Program-made: the position numbers and the translations under genes | Shown: in pieces, positions 38,876 to 47,926 of the stretch | Layout of the letters: the number at the start of each line of letters is the position of its first letter | Numbering within the stretch: position 1 is the stretch's first letter | Assembly: GCF_015840715.1 (NCBI RefSeq) | Contig: NZ_CP060397.1 | Location: forward strand, 3,182,686 to 3,246,685 | DNA: 64,000 bases | Direction of reading: 5' to 3' | DNA from: Synechococcus sp. CBW1004 | Lineage (GTDB): Bacteria > Cyanobacteriota > Cyanobacteriia > PCC-6307 > Cyanobiaceae | Notes under the pieces: generated by a model | What the model was told of the DNA's origin: nothing | Database searches by the model: none | What the model saw: the letters and a program-made list of their open reading frames with translations, nothing else

Positions 38876-39886
38876 ATGGAAGCGGCTTCCCTCACGATCG
38901 ACGCCTCCGATGTGCCTGCGACACCGGGCATCGGTGTGGGCACGTGGGCCTGGGGCAATCAGTTTCTATGGGGCTACGACCCGGATCAGGACGCCGAGCT
39001 GGAGGCCTGCTTCCGGCGCGCCGTGGAGCGGGGACTGCTGTTCTTCGACACCGCCGACTCCTACGGCACCGGACGTTTCCATGGCCGCAGCGAGAGCCTG
39101 CTGGGTCGCTTCTGCGCCTCCCTGGAGCCCACCCGCCGCGAGGCGCTGACCGTGGCCACCAAGCTGGCTCCCTTCCCCTGGCGCCTGGGTCGCCGCGGCT
39201 ATCGGTCGGCCTTCGAGGCGTCCTGTCTGCGCCTGCAGGGCAAGCTCGATCTCGTGCAGCTGCACTGGAGCACAGCCCGCTACCTCCCCTGGCAGGAGCT
39301 GCCGCTGCTGGAGGGCCTGGCCGATCTGGTTCAGGAGGGACGGGTGGCCGGCCTGGGGGTGTCGAACCTGGGGCCGAAGCGCCTGCGCTGGCTGCATGGG
39401 CATCTGGCGGAGCGGGGTGTGCCGCTGCGCAGCGTGCAGGTGCAGCTGTCGCTGCTCTCCCCCGATCCGATCGCCCCGGGTGGCGTGGCCGAGGTGTGCC
39501 GGGAGCTGGGGATCGCCCTGATCGCCTACAGCCCCATGGCCCTGGGGCTGCTGGCCCGGCCGGCCGGTGTCGCCCCGGCTCTGAGCGGTGCCCCGCGTGG
39601 GCTGCTGGCCCGGCGGGTCTGGCCGCGGATCCAGCCGCTTCTGGCGGTGATGGAGACGATCGCCCGCTCCCGCGGCGGCGATGTGGCGGCGGTGGCCCTC
39701 AACTGGTGCCGTGCCCATGGGGCCCTGCCGCTGGCGGGGCTGCGCCGGGTGTCCCAGGTGGACGCCGCCGCCGCCGCCCTGAGCTGGCAGCTCAGCGAGG
39801 CGGAGCGACAGGAGCTCGATTCCCTCTCCCGAACCTGCGTGGCGGCGGGTGGGGCGATGCCCGCCAATCCGTTCCAGAGCGCCTGA
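38876..39886 (+). CDS. Aldo/keto reductase
   Basis: The 336-residue protein has the (beta/alpha)8 NADPH-dependent aldo/keto reductase pattern: GIGVGTWAWGNQFLWGYDPD at the start, the FFDTADSYGTGRFHGRSE block with catalytic Asp and Tyr, TVATKLAPFPW with the catalytic Lys, LDLVQLHWS with the His, GLGVSNLGPKRLRWLHGHLA, VQVQLSLLSPDP and IAYSPMALGLLA. Starting at 38876 excludes an upstream open stretch that is antisense to the Cys-rich protein. The substrate cannot be assigned. Similar cyanobacterial and plastid proteins are annotated only as oxidoreductases. Confidence 0.9.
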   Translation: MEAASLTIDASDVPATPGIGVGTWAWGNQFLWGYDPDQDAELEACFRRAVERGLLFFDTADSYGTGRFHGRSESLLGRFCASLEPTRREALTVATKLAPFPWRLGRRGYRSAFEASCLRLQGKLDLVQLHWSTARYLPWQELPLLEGLADLVQEGRVAGLGVSNLGPKRLRWLHGHLAERGVPLRSVQVQLSLLSPDPIAPGGVAEVCRELGIALIAYSPMALGLLARPAGVAPALSGAPRGLLARRVWPRIQPLLAVMETIARSRGGDVAAVALNWCRAHGALPLAGLRRVSQVDAAAAALSWQLSEAERQELDSLSRTCVAAGGAMPANPFQSA

Positions 39887-39927
39887 GCGCAGCGGATCCG
39901 CTGTGGCGCTGAGGGGCCGCTGCCGCT

Positions 39928-40593
39928 TCAGCTGGCCGTGGCTTCGCTCTGTGCCGGAGTCAGCACCACCGGCAGGGCGGCGGGGCGGGGCTGGGGCGGC
40001 TCGGGGCGCTGCAGCAGCCGCAGGATCTGGGGATCCTCCGCGCTCCCTTCGCCTTTGGCGGCCGCCGGGCCGCAGGCGGCCAGGGCTTCCTGCAGCAGCG
40101 AATCGAAGGTGGAGCCGGGCAGCCGGTGGCGGGCCAGCTCCAGGAAGGCGCGGGCCAGCGACTCGCCGGCGGCCGCTCGCAGGGCGGGGTTGCTGCGGCG
40201 CAGCTCCTGTTCCTGGGCGATCGCTGCCAGGAAGCGCTCGGTGACATCACGCTTCGTGCCGGCGCGGATCCGCGTGTCCTGCTCGGCCTCGCTCAGCAGG
40301 CTCTGCTGCTCGAGTTCGGCCAGGCGGCGGTTGAGGCTGTCGAGAACGTCCTGGGCTTCCTTGGCGATGTGGGTCAGCTGCCCATCGGACAGGCGGGGCA
40401 GATCGGCCACGTAGACCTTGCCGTGATCGCGCAGGGTGAGAAAGGTCGGGCGCTGGCCGCCACCTCCTTCGCGGCCCTCCCGAGGCCCTGGTCCGCTCTC
40501 GCGCAGGCGCGGACGGGGCTGGATCGGGCGCTGGGGCGGCACGGGGCCGGCTGAGGAGCGGCGGCGGGTGATGCGGGACGTTCTCTCGAGCAT
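39928..40593 (-). CDS. Conserved cyanobacterial protein, function unknown
   Basis: The 221-residue product has a basic, Pro/Arg/Gly-rich N-terminus (about 45 residues), then a more conserved core beginning TFLTLRDHGKVYVADLPRLSDGQ and running through a predicted helical stretch (HIAKEAQDVLDSLNRRLAELEQQ). The tail is Pro-rich. The coiled-coil-like helix suggests oligomerisation or a binding role. No catalytic motif or membrane segment. The start at 40593 is one of several possible. It lies 146 bases downstream of purM on the same strand. Confidence 0.6.
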   Translation of the reverse strand: MLERTSRITRRRSSAGPVPPQRPIQPRPRLRESGPGPREGREGGGGQRPTFLTLRDHGKVYVADLPRLSDGQLTHIAKEAQDVLDSLNRRLAELEQQSLLSEAEQDTRIRAGTKRDVTERFLAAIAQEQELRRSNPALRAAAGESLARAFLELARHRLPGSTFDSLLQEALAACGPAAAKGEGSAEDPQILRLLQRPEPPQPRPAALPVVLTPAQSEATAS

Positions 40594-40739
40594 CAGCGAT
40601 TAGGAGGTGGGATATCCGGGGTGTGGTGCGGCATGCCCCTGCCCTGCGCCGACGGATGGCGCCATGGGCGGAGCGGCAGGCGTCTGAGAGCAGGCAGCCT
40701 CGGGCCACCCTACGGAGCGACTGCGGCGGCGTTTTCGCG

Positions 40740-41774
40740 TCAGTACGGCAATCCCTCCAGCGGGTCACCGCTGGCTTCCCCCTCGATCACCTCGCCCAGC
40801 AGCCAGGCCTGGTGCCCCGCGGCGGAACAGACGGCCAGGGCCGCCTCGACTGCTTCGGCGGGGACCACCAGGCAGTAGCCCACGCCCAGGTTGAAGGTGT
40901 TCCACAGGTCGGACTCGGGCACCTCTCCCTGCTCCTGCAGCCAGCGGAACAGCGGCGGCCGCTGCCAGCTCCGGGGATCGATGCGGGCATGAACGCCGGC
41001 GGGAAGGCAGCGAGGCAGGTTCTCCGGCAGGCCGCCACCGGTGATGTGGGCCATGCCGTGCAGCGGAACCGCCGCCTGCAGCAGTGCCTTCACCAGGCTC
41101 CCGTACAGGCGGGTGGGGGTGAGCAGAGCGTCGATCACCGGCGGGCCTTCCGGCTCCAGGGGGGTGTCGGGGCCGATGCCGCCCAGTTCGAGGATGCGGC
41201 GCACCAGGCTGAAGCCGTTGCTGTGAACGCCACTGCTCGCCACGGCCACGATCCGGTCGCCGGCGCGCACCAGGCGGCCGTCGATGCGTTCGTCCTCCTC
41301 CACCACCGCCACGCAGAAGCCGGCCAGGTCGTAGCGGCCGGGTCCGTAGAAGCCCGGCATCTCGGCGGTCTCGCCGCCCAGCAGGGCGCAGCCACTCCGG
41401 CGGCAGCCGTCGGCGATGCCCTCCACCACCTGCGCCATGGCCTCGGGGCTGAGCTTGCCGGTGGCGATGTAGTCGAGAAAGAAGAGGGGCTCGGCGCCGC
41501 TGGTGATCACGTCGTTGACGCACATCGCCACCAGGTCGATGCCGACGTCGTGGTGGCGGCCATGGGCCTGGGCCAGCTCCAGCTTGGTGCCCACGCCATC
41601 GGTGCCGGCCACCAGCAGTGGCTTGCGCAGGCCCTCCGGCAGACGGCAGAGGCCACCGAAGCCTCCCAGCCCGCCCAGCACCTCGGGACGCCGGGTGGCC
41701 TCGACACTGCTGCGGATCCGTTCCACGAAGGCGCGTCCGGCGACGACGTCCACGCCGGCTGTGCGGTAATCCAT
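40740..41774 (-). CDS. purM: Phosphoribosylformylglycinamidine cyclo-ligase
   Basis: The 344-residue AIR synthetase closes the imidazole ring in purine synthesis (FGAM to AIR, ATP-dependent). Family blocks are [109 protein letters not shown] and [12 protein letters not shown]. The ATG at 41774 gives the canonical DYRTAGVD start; the frame further upstream is unrelated. Confidence 0.97.
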   Translation of the reverse strand: MDYRTAGVDVVAGRAFVERIRSSVEATRRPEVLGGLGGFGGLCRLPEGLRKPLLVAGTDGVGTKLELAQAHGRHHDVGIDLVAMCVNDVITSGAEPLFFLDYIATGKLSPEAMAQVVEGIADGCRRSGCALLGGETAEMPGFYGPGRYDLAGFCVAVVEEDERIDGRLVRAGDRIVAVASSGVHSNGFSLVRRILELGGIGPDTPLEPEGPPVIDALLTPTRLYGSLVKALLQAAVPLHGMAHITGGGLPENLPRCLPAGVHARIDPRSWQRPPLFRWLQEQGEVPESDLWNTFNLGVGYCLVVPAEAVEAALAVCSAAGHQAWLLGEVIEGEASGDPLEGLPY

Positions 41775-42189
41775 GGCCTCGGCTGGGTTGGCAGGTTCGA
41801 TCTTCCGATGCTGCCGCCTCGCGGGACCATCAGCCCCTGTCACGGGTGTGCGATCCCCGGATCGTCACAGCAGGGCATCGGTCGGGCTTATGGGACTCAT
41901 TGGATTTTCTGATGCTCGTGGGGGCTTGCCAGTCTGGAAACCTCAGCAGCGCAGGCGGTTCGGGGAAACGATGAAGAAAACTGATCGTTGGATTCGGGTG
42001 GTTGGCTGTCTTTTGCCGTGCAGTGGCAGCCGTTAACTTTGCGCCGTCGTTAATTCCTGTTAGGAACTCGTCCACTCAGTTCCAGCTGATAGCGGTGATC
42101 CGTTTCAGGTCTGGTTCTGCCGGTTCTCTTCTGAATGGCCAGCCGGCCGCCTGGAAACAGACCTGATCCGTGGATGTGTTCCGCCTGTC
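41775..42189. other. 415-bp intergenic region between purM and the rlpA-like gene
   Basis: This divergent spacer must hold the promoters of purM and of the RlpA-like gene. I see one short open frame (41971-42036, listed separately), and no tRNA, terminator or known small RNA motif. Confidence 0.5.
41971..42036 (+). CDS. Possible 21-residue ORF of unknown role
   Basis: An ATG preceded by GGGGA at a suitable 5-base distance opens the short frame MKKTDRWIRVVGCLLPCSGS plus Arg and a TAA stop. A basic start, a hydrophobic run and two cysteines resemble a truncated signal or leader peptide. It is too short to judge by codon use; it could be chance. Confidence 0.2.
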   Translation: MKKTDRWIRVVGCLLPCSGSR

Positions 42190-42669
42190 ATGCGTGGACC
42201 TCAACTCCTGGGCGCCGCCGCCCTCCTGATCGTAGGCAGCCAGGCTCCAGCCCTCGCTGCATTCTCCTCCCCCACCGCGCCTTCGGCCGTCATCCGTGAC
42301 GCCGAGCGCACCCCCGCCTGGGAGGACAAGTTCATCAGGAAGGTCGCTCCGGCCGCCCCGGCCAATGGTCTGCTGGCTTCGGCCAGCGTCGGTCAGGCCA
42401 GCTGGTACGGACCCGGTTTCTTCGGAAATCGCACCGCCAACGGTGAAGTCTTCCGTCCCGGCACCATGACCGCGGCCCACCGCAGTCTTCCCTTCGGTAC
42501 CAGGGTTCGGGTCACCAACCTGAACAACGGCCGCACCGCGGTGGTGCGGATCAATGATCGCGGCCCCTTCCATGGCGGTCGCATCATCGATCTTGCCCAC
42601 GGTGCGGCGCAGCAGCTGGGTGTCACCGCGAGCGGTGTGGCCCAGGTGAAGCTCGAAGTGATCGATTGA
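42190..42669 (+). CDS. RlpA-like double-psi beta-barrel protein, secreted
   Basis: The 159-residue protein has a signal peptide (LLGAAALLIVGSQAPALA) and a C-terminal double-psi beta-barrel domain with the RlpA hallmark sequence: GQASWYGPGFFGNRTANGE, MTAAHRSLPFGTRVRVTNL, GRTAVVRINDRGPFHGGRII and DLAHGAAQQLGV. The catalytic-type Asp and His of RlpA glycosidases are present in NDRGPF and TAAHRSLPFG. RlpA of other bacteria is a lytic transglycosylase or septal-ring protein, usually with a SPOR domain; none is present here. Confidence 0.88.
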   Translation: MRGPQLLGAAALLIVGSQAPALAAFSSPTAPSAVIRDAERTPAWEDKFIRKVAPAAPANGLLASASVGQASWYGPGFFGNRTANGEVFRPGTMTAAHRSLPFGTRVRVTNLNNGRTAVVRINDRGPFHGGRIIDLAHGAAQQLGVTASGVAQVKLEVID

Positions 42670-42753
42670 GACTTCTCCATCGCTGCGGCGGCTGCGGTCG
42701 TCGCCTGCTCCCCAGGTCCATCCGTCAGATTGGCGGCTGGACCTTTTTTTGTT

Positions 42754-44319
42754 GTGCGGCTGCTGCGCACCCGAGCCGAGCTGCTGAGCTGGCGCCATCT
42801 GGAGCCGGATCGGCCGCTCCATTTCGTTCCCACCATGGGGGCCCTGCATGGGGGGCACCAGTCGCTGCTGCGGCGCGCCGCGGAACGGCTGGACGGTCGG
42901 CGCCCGCGGGTGCTGCTCAGCGTCTTCGTGAACCCGCTGCAGTTCGGCGCCGGGGAGGACTTCGAGCGCTATCCCCGTGATCTGGAGCGCGACGGGCAAC
43001 TGGCTGCGGAGGCGGGAGCCGAGGCTCTGTTCGCCCCGGAGCTGTCCGTCATCTATCCCGATGGCCCCGAGGGCGGCACGCGCGTCCTGGCGCCTGCTCC
43101 ACTGCAGCGAGAGCTGTGCGCTCGCTCGCGACCGGGCCATTTCGATGGGGTGGCCACCGTGGTCTGCCGCCTGCTTGCTCTGGTGCGCCCCGATCGGTTG
43201 CTCCTGGGCGAAAAGGACTGGCAGCAGCTGGTGATCCTGCGGCGGGTGGTGGCCGATCTGGGTCTGCCGCTGACGGTGCAGGGCTGCGCCACCATGCGGG
43301 GTGAGGGCGATCTCGCCCTCAGCTCACGCAACCGCTATCTGCAGGGCGGTGAGCGGCAGCAGGCGCTGGCCCTGCCGGCGGCCCTGCGCGACCTGGGAGC
43401 GGCCGCGGCGCCGGGAGCTCCGGCCGGACCGCTGCTGGCTCTGGTGCGCCAGCGGCTGCAGGAGGCAGGGCTGGCCATCGATTACGTGCAGCTCACGGCG
43501 GCGCATACATTGAGGCCGCTGCCCAGGGTGGAGGGACTGTCGCTGCTGGCGGCGGCCGTGCACTGCGGTTCCGCGCGCCTGATCGATCACGTCTTCCTGA
43601 TGCCCCGTCCCCCGATCGTCGCCATCGACGGCCCCGCCGGTGCCGGCAAGAGCACGGTGACCCGGGCCCTGGCCGCGCGGCTGGGGCTCGTGTACCTCGA
43701 CACCGGCGCCATGTACCGCGCCGTGACCTGGTGGGTGATGCGGCAGGGGGCCGACCCTGCCTCCGCCGAGGCGGTGGCACCGCTGCTTCAGAACCTCGAT
43801 CTGCAGCTGTCGCGCGATGCGGACGGTGGCCAGCGGGTCAGCGTCAATGGTCAGGACGTCAGCGAGGCGATCCGCTCGCCGGAGGTGACGGCTCTGGTGT
43901 CGCAGGTGGCGGCCCACGGTTGCGTGCGCGAGGCGCTCACCGACCAGCAGCGTCGCCTGGGCGAGAAGGGTGCACTGGTGGCCGAGGGTCGCGACATCGG
44001 CACCGCCGTCTTCCCCGACGCCGACTGCAAGGTGTTTCTCACCGCCACGGTGTCGGAGCGGGCCCGCCGCCGCGCCGAAGATCTGCGCCAGCGGGGCTTT
44101 GCCGTGCCGCCGCTGCAGGAGCTGGAGGCGAGCATCGCCGAGCGTGACCGGCTGGATTCGAGCCGCGAGGTGGCGCCGCTGCAGCAGGCCGAGGATGCGG
44201 TGGAGCTGATCACCGATGGCCTGTCGATCGACGCGGTGATCCAGGCGCTGGTGGACCTGTTCCGCGAGAAGGTGCCCGAGGAGGCCTGGCCGGGGCCGGG
44301 GGGGCAACCCCGCGCGTGA
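42754..44319 (+). CDS. Bifunctional pantoate-beta-alanine ligase/cytidylate kinase
   Basis: This is the PanC-Cmk fusion typical of cyanobacteria. The N-terminal 280 residues are pantothenate synthetase (FVPTMGALHGGHQSLLRRA with the HxGH motif, SVFVNPLQFGAGEDFERYPR, LLGEKDWQQLVILRRVV, LSSRNRYL). The C-terminal part is CMP/dCMP kinase (IVAIDGPAGAGKSTVTRAL, YLDTGAMYRAVTWWVMRQGA, VAEGRDIGTAVFPDADCKVF). I chose the GTG at 42754, which gives the usual RLLRTRAELL beginning; a TTG at 42730 in the same frame is an alternative. The two activities serve unrelated pathways, coenzyme A and pyrimidine nucleotides. Confidence 0.93.
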   Translation: MRLLRTRAELLSWRHLEPDRPLHFVPTMGALHGGHQSLLRRAAERLDGRRPRVLLSVFVNPLQFGAGEDFERYPRDLERDGQLAAEAGAEALFAPELSVIYPDGPEGGTRVLAPAPLQRELCARSRPGHFDGVATVVCRLLALVRPDRLLLGEKDWQQLVILRRVVADLGLPLTVQGCATMRGEGDLALSSRNRYLQGGERQQALALPAALRDLGAAAAPGAPAGPLLALVRQRLQEAGLAIDYVQLTAAHTLRPLPRVEGLSLLAAAVHCGSARLIDHVFLMPRPPIVAIDGPAGAGKSTVTRALAARLGLVYLDTGAMYRAVTWWVMRQGADPASAEAVAPLLQNLDLQLSRDADGGQRVSVNGQDVSEAIRSPEVTALVSQVAAHGCVREALTDQQRRLGEKGALVAEGRDIGTAVFPDADCKVFLTATVSERARRRAEDLRQRGFAVPPLQELEASIAERDRLDSSREVAPLQQAEDAVELITDGLSIDAVIQALVDLFREKVPEEAWPGPGGQPRA

Positions 44320-44459
44320 GTGTCTCAGGTGGCCACCGGATCGGCGTGGGCTGATGGCGCCGCCCCATCCTGAGGGTTGCAGCGATCAGCCATGGCGGTG
44401 TCGGGGGCTCCTGCGGGTGCTCCCGCTCCCCGCCGCGCAGGGCTGCGCGGGTGTTTGCC

Positions 44460-44954
44460 TCAGGCCAGCTGCCGGCGCTGTTCCAGCAGATCCTCGAGAA
44501 GGCCCTCGCAGGCGTCCTCGAGCAGATCCAGCACCTGATCGAAGCCATCCGGGCCGCCGTAGTAGGGATCGGGCACCTCGCTGGCGCGCAGCCGGCGGCA
44601 GTGCTCGGTGATCGGGGCGATGCGGGCGCTGGCCGGATGGCGCCGGGCCATGGCGTGGATGGCGCTGAGGTTGTCCGCGTCCATGGCGAGGATGTGATCG
44701 AAGCGGCTCAGATCGGCGGGTTCCAGCTGACGGGCGCGGCTGGGCAGATGGATGCCGCGGCGGGAGGCGGCGCTGCGCATGCGCGGATCGGCCGGGTTGC
44801 CCACATGCCAGCCGCCGGTGCCGGCCGAGTCGACCTCGAAGGCCTCCTGCAGCCCCTCGCGTTCGAGCAGATGCAGGAACACCCCCTCCGCCGCCGGCGA
44901 GCGGCAGATGTTGCCGAGGCAGATGAACAGAACGCGGGTGGGGGCGGCGGTCAT
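44460..44954 (-). CDS. Low-molecular-weight protein-tyrosine phosphatase
   Basis: The 164-residue enzyme shows the P-loop VLFICLGNICRSPAAEGVF (Cys-x5-Arg), the DSAGTGGWHVGNPADPRM segment and the catalytic-acid loop SEVPDPYYGGPDGFDQVLDL. The start overlaps the cpcF stop by 4 bases, so the phosphatase is translationally coupled to the phycocyanin lyase operon. The ATGA overlap is a directly visible link; any role in phycobilisome control is an inference. Confidence 0.93.
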   Translation of the reverse strand: MTAAPTRVLFICLGNICRSPAAEGVFLHLLEREGLQEAFEVDSAGTGGWHVGNPADPRMRSAASRRGIHLPSRARQLEPADLSRFDHILAMDADNLSAIHAMARRHPASARIAPITEHCRRLRASEVPDPYYGGPDGFDQVLDLLEDACEGLLEDLLEQRRQLA

Positions 44955-45673
44955 GGCGTGATCGGCAGGCGCTGGCGAGCCATGCTCGCCCGCAGGCGCA
45001 CCACGGGGGTGTCCTCCGCCTCACTGCAGCAGAGGGCCTCCAGGGCCTCCGCGGCCCGGTGACTCTCCTCGGCGCTGGGCTGCATCCGCTGCACCAGGGC
45101 CTCCAGGCCGACGGCCACGGCATAGCGCACCACCCACTCGCCATCGCGGCATCCGGCCACCAGAGCCGCGAGGGCGCGGGAGCGCACGGCGCTGCGTTGC
45201 ACTTCCACCAGGGTGTCCAGCCGCAGATTGCCGAGGCCGCAGGCGGCTGCCCGCCGCACGCTGGGGCCCACATCACTGGCCAGGGCCTCCTCCAGCAGCT
45301 CCAGGCCGCGCACGTCGCCGATGCCGGCCAGGGCGCGCACGGCCCAGGCGCGGGCGCCGTAGTTGCGGGGATCGAGGCGCTGCAGCAGCGGCTCCACCGC
45401 CGGTGCACCCAGGGCGATCAGGCCATCGACGGCGGCGACGGCCGCCCCGGGGTTGTTGAACCCGAGCACTTCCACCAGGCAGGCGATCGCGGCGCCCTGG
45501 TGGTCGGCCGCGGCGCTGGTTGGGGTGCCGGCAGCGTCACTGCTGACGTCCGCAGCGCCCGGCAGGGAGGCCAGATCATCGGCCAGAGCGCGGGTGGCTT
45601 CCAGCAGGGCCAGGGCGCTGGTGGCCTGCTCCACCGCCTGGATGCGCTCGCGCAGGGGGAAGGAAGGTGTCAT
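44951..45673 (-). CDS. cpcF: Phycocyanobilin lyase subunit CpcF
   Basis: The 240-residue HEAT-repeat protein forms a heterodimer with CpcE that attaches phycocyanobilin to Cys84 of the phycocyanin alpha subunit. HEAT-like repeats are visible: AIACLVEVLGFNNPGAAVAA, APAVEPLLQRLDPRNYGARA, AWAVRALAGIGDVRGLELLE and RAAACGLGNLRLDTLVEVQ. Start at MTPSFPLRERIQAVEQATSA (45673). It lies downstream of cpcE, with a 189-base gap, on the same strand, and upstream of the coupled phosphatase gene. Confidence 0.88.
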   Translation of the reverse strand: MTPSFPLRERIQAVEQATSALALLEATRALADDLASLPGAADVSSDAAGTPTSAAADHQGAAIACLVEVLGFNNPGAAVAAVDGLIALGAPAVEPLLQRLDPRNYGARAWAVRALAGIGDVRGLELLEEALASDVGPSVRRAAACGLGNLRLDTLVEVQRSAVRSRALAALVAGCRDGEWVVRYAVAVGLEALVQRMQPSAEESHRAAEALEALCCSEAEDTPVVRLRASMARQRLPITP

Positions 45674-45862
45674 GGCTGGATGGCGCTCACGAAAGCAGGG
45701 CGATCGATGGGCCGCCGCCCCGCGGCGCCGAGCGGTGCGGCACCCTGTTGGCACGCGACGGCACCCTGCCCGCGGCGCGAGCGGCGTGGCAGGGTGCCTG
45801 GCAGGCCATCCGAGCGCGCCGCCGCGGCCGGTCCGGGTTGGGAGCCCCCCGGGTTGTGTCGG

Positions 45863-46663
45863 TCATAGCAGCGCATCCATCACCTCCAGGACACGCGCCG
45901 TGCTGATCTCTGCTTCATGATGGGCGCCGTGTTCGACGAGGCCGCGCAGGGCGATCAGCTTGAGGCTGTTCTCGGCGAGGGTGACGCGGATCGACTCCAG
46001 CGCCGGCCGCCAGCCGCTGGCGCCGAGATCCATCAGGGCGGCGCGGCGCACCTGCAGCTGGGGGTGCTGCAGCAGAGCCAGGAGCTCGTCGGCCCAGCCG
46101 GCCTCACCGCTGAGCTGCAGCAGGGCCCGGCAGGCGGCGCTGCGGATCAGCGGCCGATCGTGGCGGGTGAACGGGAGAATCACCGCCACGACCTCCTCGC
46201 CACCGCTGCCGATCTCGCCGAGGGCTTCCAGCAGCGCTTCGCAGGGTTCCTGGAGGCGGGGACTGTCCTGGCGCGGGGCACCGGCCACCGCCGGTCCGCT
46301 GGCCAGCCTCTGCACCAGGGCCGGCACAGCGGCCTCGGCCCGCAGTTCCCCCAGGGACCGGGCGACGGCTTCGCGCAGACCGTCATCCGGTTCGTCGAGA
46401 GCGGCCAGCAGCTCGGGGACCGCCCCCGGATCGCCGAGCTTGCCGAGGGCGCGGGCGGCGTTGCGGGCCACGGCGTTCTCCTCGACGCCGGCGCCGGGAT
46501 CGCGGGGGCGGCGTTGCTTCAGGGCCGTCAGCAGCAGCGGCAGGGCCTCGGGGTGGCGGCTGCGATTGCGGCCCAGCCACCAGGCGGCGTAGTACTGGGC
46601 GGAGGGGTCGCCTGAGCGCAGCCGTGCCAGCGCCTCGTTCTCATCGATCGGGCCCTCGCTCAT
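45863..46663 (-). CDS. cpcE: Phycocyanobilin lyase subunit CpcE
   Basis: The 266-residue HEAT-repeat protein starts MSEGPIDENEALARLRSGDP and contains the CpcE-type SAQYYAAWWLGRNRSRHPEA block. Repeats follow (VARNAARALGKLGDPGAVPE, LREAVARSLGELRAEAAVPA, LIRSAACRALLQLSGEAG). The ATG at 46663 was chosen because the frame upstream runs into the cpcA terminator. It is 162 bases downstream of that terminator, so it may have its own promoter or depend on read-through from cpcBA. Confidence 0.9.
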   Translation of the reverse strand: MSEGPIDENEALARLRSGDPSAQYYAAWWLGRNRSRHPEALPLLLTALKQRRPRDPGAGVEENAVARNAARALGKLGDPGAVPELLAALDEPDDGLREAVARSLGELRAEAAVPALVQRLASGPAVAGAPRQDSPRLQEPCEALLEALGEIGSGGEEVVAVILPFTRHDRPLIRSAACRALLQLSGEAGWADELLALLQHPQLQVRRAALMDLGASGWRPALESIRVTLAENSLKLIALRGLVEHGAHHEAEISTARVLEVMDALL

Positions 46664-46825
46664 CGGCGGCAGGCAGGCAAGGGGACTGATGCTGCCACTC
46701 AACGCCCTCTCACCGGGGCCTCTGCAACGGGCTGCAAAACAGCAAGGCCGTGATCCTCGTCCCCGCTCCCAGTGCCAGCCACCGCCTGGCGCACTGCATG
46801 CCGCACCCCCGCCCTGGGGGTGCAC

Positions 46826-46850
46826 AAAAAAGGGCCCCATGCGGGGCCCC
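46826..46850 (-). terminator. Terminator after cpcA, copy A
   Basis: On the minus strand, the stem GGGGCCCC/GGGGCCC with a short CGCAT-containing loop is followed by six T residues, about 24 bases past the cpcA stop. The same structure follows all three cpcA copies. Confidence 0.85.
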
Positions 46851-46873
46851 GAGGAAGGAGACGCGATCGATGC

Positions 46874-47362
46874 TCAGACGAGAGCGTTGATGGCGTAGTC
46901 GATGTAGTTGTTGGCGATGACGCCGGGGTCGCCAGCGATGCCGTGGTTGGCCTTGATGTAGTTGAGGGCCTCGACGTACCAGGAGGGGGAGAGTTCGAAG
47001 GCGCGGTTGATCTCATCGAGACCGGCGATCAGGTACTCATCCATGGGGCCGGTGCCACCAGCGACGAGGCAGTAGGTGACCATGCGCAGGTAGTAACCGA
47101 TGTCACGGGCGCACTTGTCCTTGCCACGCTGATCGGCGGCGTAGTTGTTCCCCTGCATCTGGGTGGTGTAGGGGAACTTGTTGTAGACGGCCTGTGCGGC
47201 GCCGTTCACGAGTTGGTCAGCCTTGGCGGTGAGGGCCTTGGCGGCTTCCAGGGCGTTCTTGGCGCGCTCGAAGCGACCGAAGGCGGCGTTCAGCTCGGTG
47301 TTGCCGAGGAAACGGCCCTGGGAATCAGCGGCGGCGACGGCCTCGGTGAGGGGAGTCTTCAT
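46874..47362 (-). CDS. cpcA: C-phycocyanin alpha subunit, copy A
   Basis: The 162-residue globin-like phycobiliprotein starts [20 protein letters not shown] and has bilin-binding Cys84 in [18 protein letters not shown]. It pairs with CpcB to form the alpha-beta monomer of rod hexamers in the phycobilisome on the cytoplasmic thylakoid face. Chromophore attachment would be by CpcE/CpcF, encoded downstream. All three copies encode the same protein. It is 45 bases downstream of cpcB and followed by a strong terminator. This copy is adjacent to cpcE. Confidence 0.97.
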   Translation of the reverse strand: MKTPLTEAVAAADSQGRFLGNTELNAAFGRFERAKNALEAAKALTAKADQLVNGAAQAVYNKFPYTTQMQGNNYAADQRGKDKCARDIGYYLRMVTYCLVAGGTGPMDEYLIAGLDEINRAFELSPSWYVEALNYIKANHGIAGDPGVIANNYIDYAINALV

Positions 47363-47407
47363 GGTGAGGTGTTGAAGATGAAGGTGAACCGTGAATCGGG
47401 TTACCGA

Positions 47408-47926
47408 TCAGGCGACAGCGGCAGCAGCGCGGTCGAAGTAGGTGCCGACTTCGGACATCAGGGCGGAGCAGTCGCCGGGGGTGATGCCGTTGCGATCGTT
47501 GGCGATGGCGATGGCGGCGTCCTTCATCTTGCGGATGCCTTCAGCCACGGAGGCGCCGGGGACGCCGAGGGCGAGGTAGGTCTCACGCAGGCCGTTCAGG
47601 CAGCGGTCTTCCAGCACGGAAGCGTCGCCGGTGAAGACGGCATAGGTGATGTAGCGGAGAACGATCTCCATGTCGCGCAGGCAGGCAGCCATGCGGCGGT
47701 GGGTGTAGGCGTTGCCACCGGGAGCGATCAGGGCGGGCTGCTGGGCGAACAGCTCGCGGGCCGCGTTGGTGACGATGGTGGAAGCGTTGGAGGTGATGCG
47801 GTTGACGGTGTCCATCCGCTTGAGGCTGTCACCGACGATCGCCGAAAGGGCGTCGATCTGACCAGCGCTGAGGAATTCGCCGCGGGCATCAGCCTGCGCA
47901 ACGACCTTGGTGAAGGCGTCGAACAT
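47408..47926 (-). CDS. cpcB: C-phycocyanin beta subunit, copy A
   Basis: The 172-residue subunit starts [20 protein letters not shown]. Expected features are present: Asn72 (site of N-methylation) in [10 protein letters not shown], Cys82 in [13 protein letters not shown] and Cys153 in [13 protein letters not shown]. CpcT, encoded at 59752-60354, should load Cys153; a CpcS-type lyase for Cys82 is not in the window. It is first in its cpcBA operon. The upstream region differs from that of copy C but equals that of copy B. Confidence 0.97.
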   Translation of the reverse strand: MFDAFTKVVAQADARGEFLSAGQIDALSAIVGDSLKRMDTVNRITSNASTIVTNAARELFAQQPALIAPGGNAYTHRRMAACLRDMEIVLRYITYAVFTGDASVLEDRCLNGLRETYLALGVPGASVAEGIRKMKDAAIAIANDRNGITPGDCSALMSEVGTYFDRAAAAVA

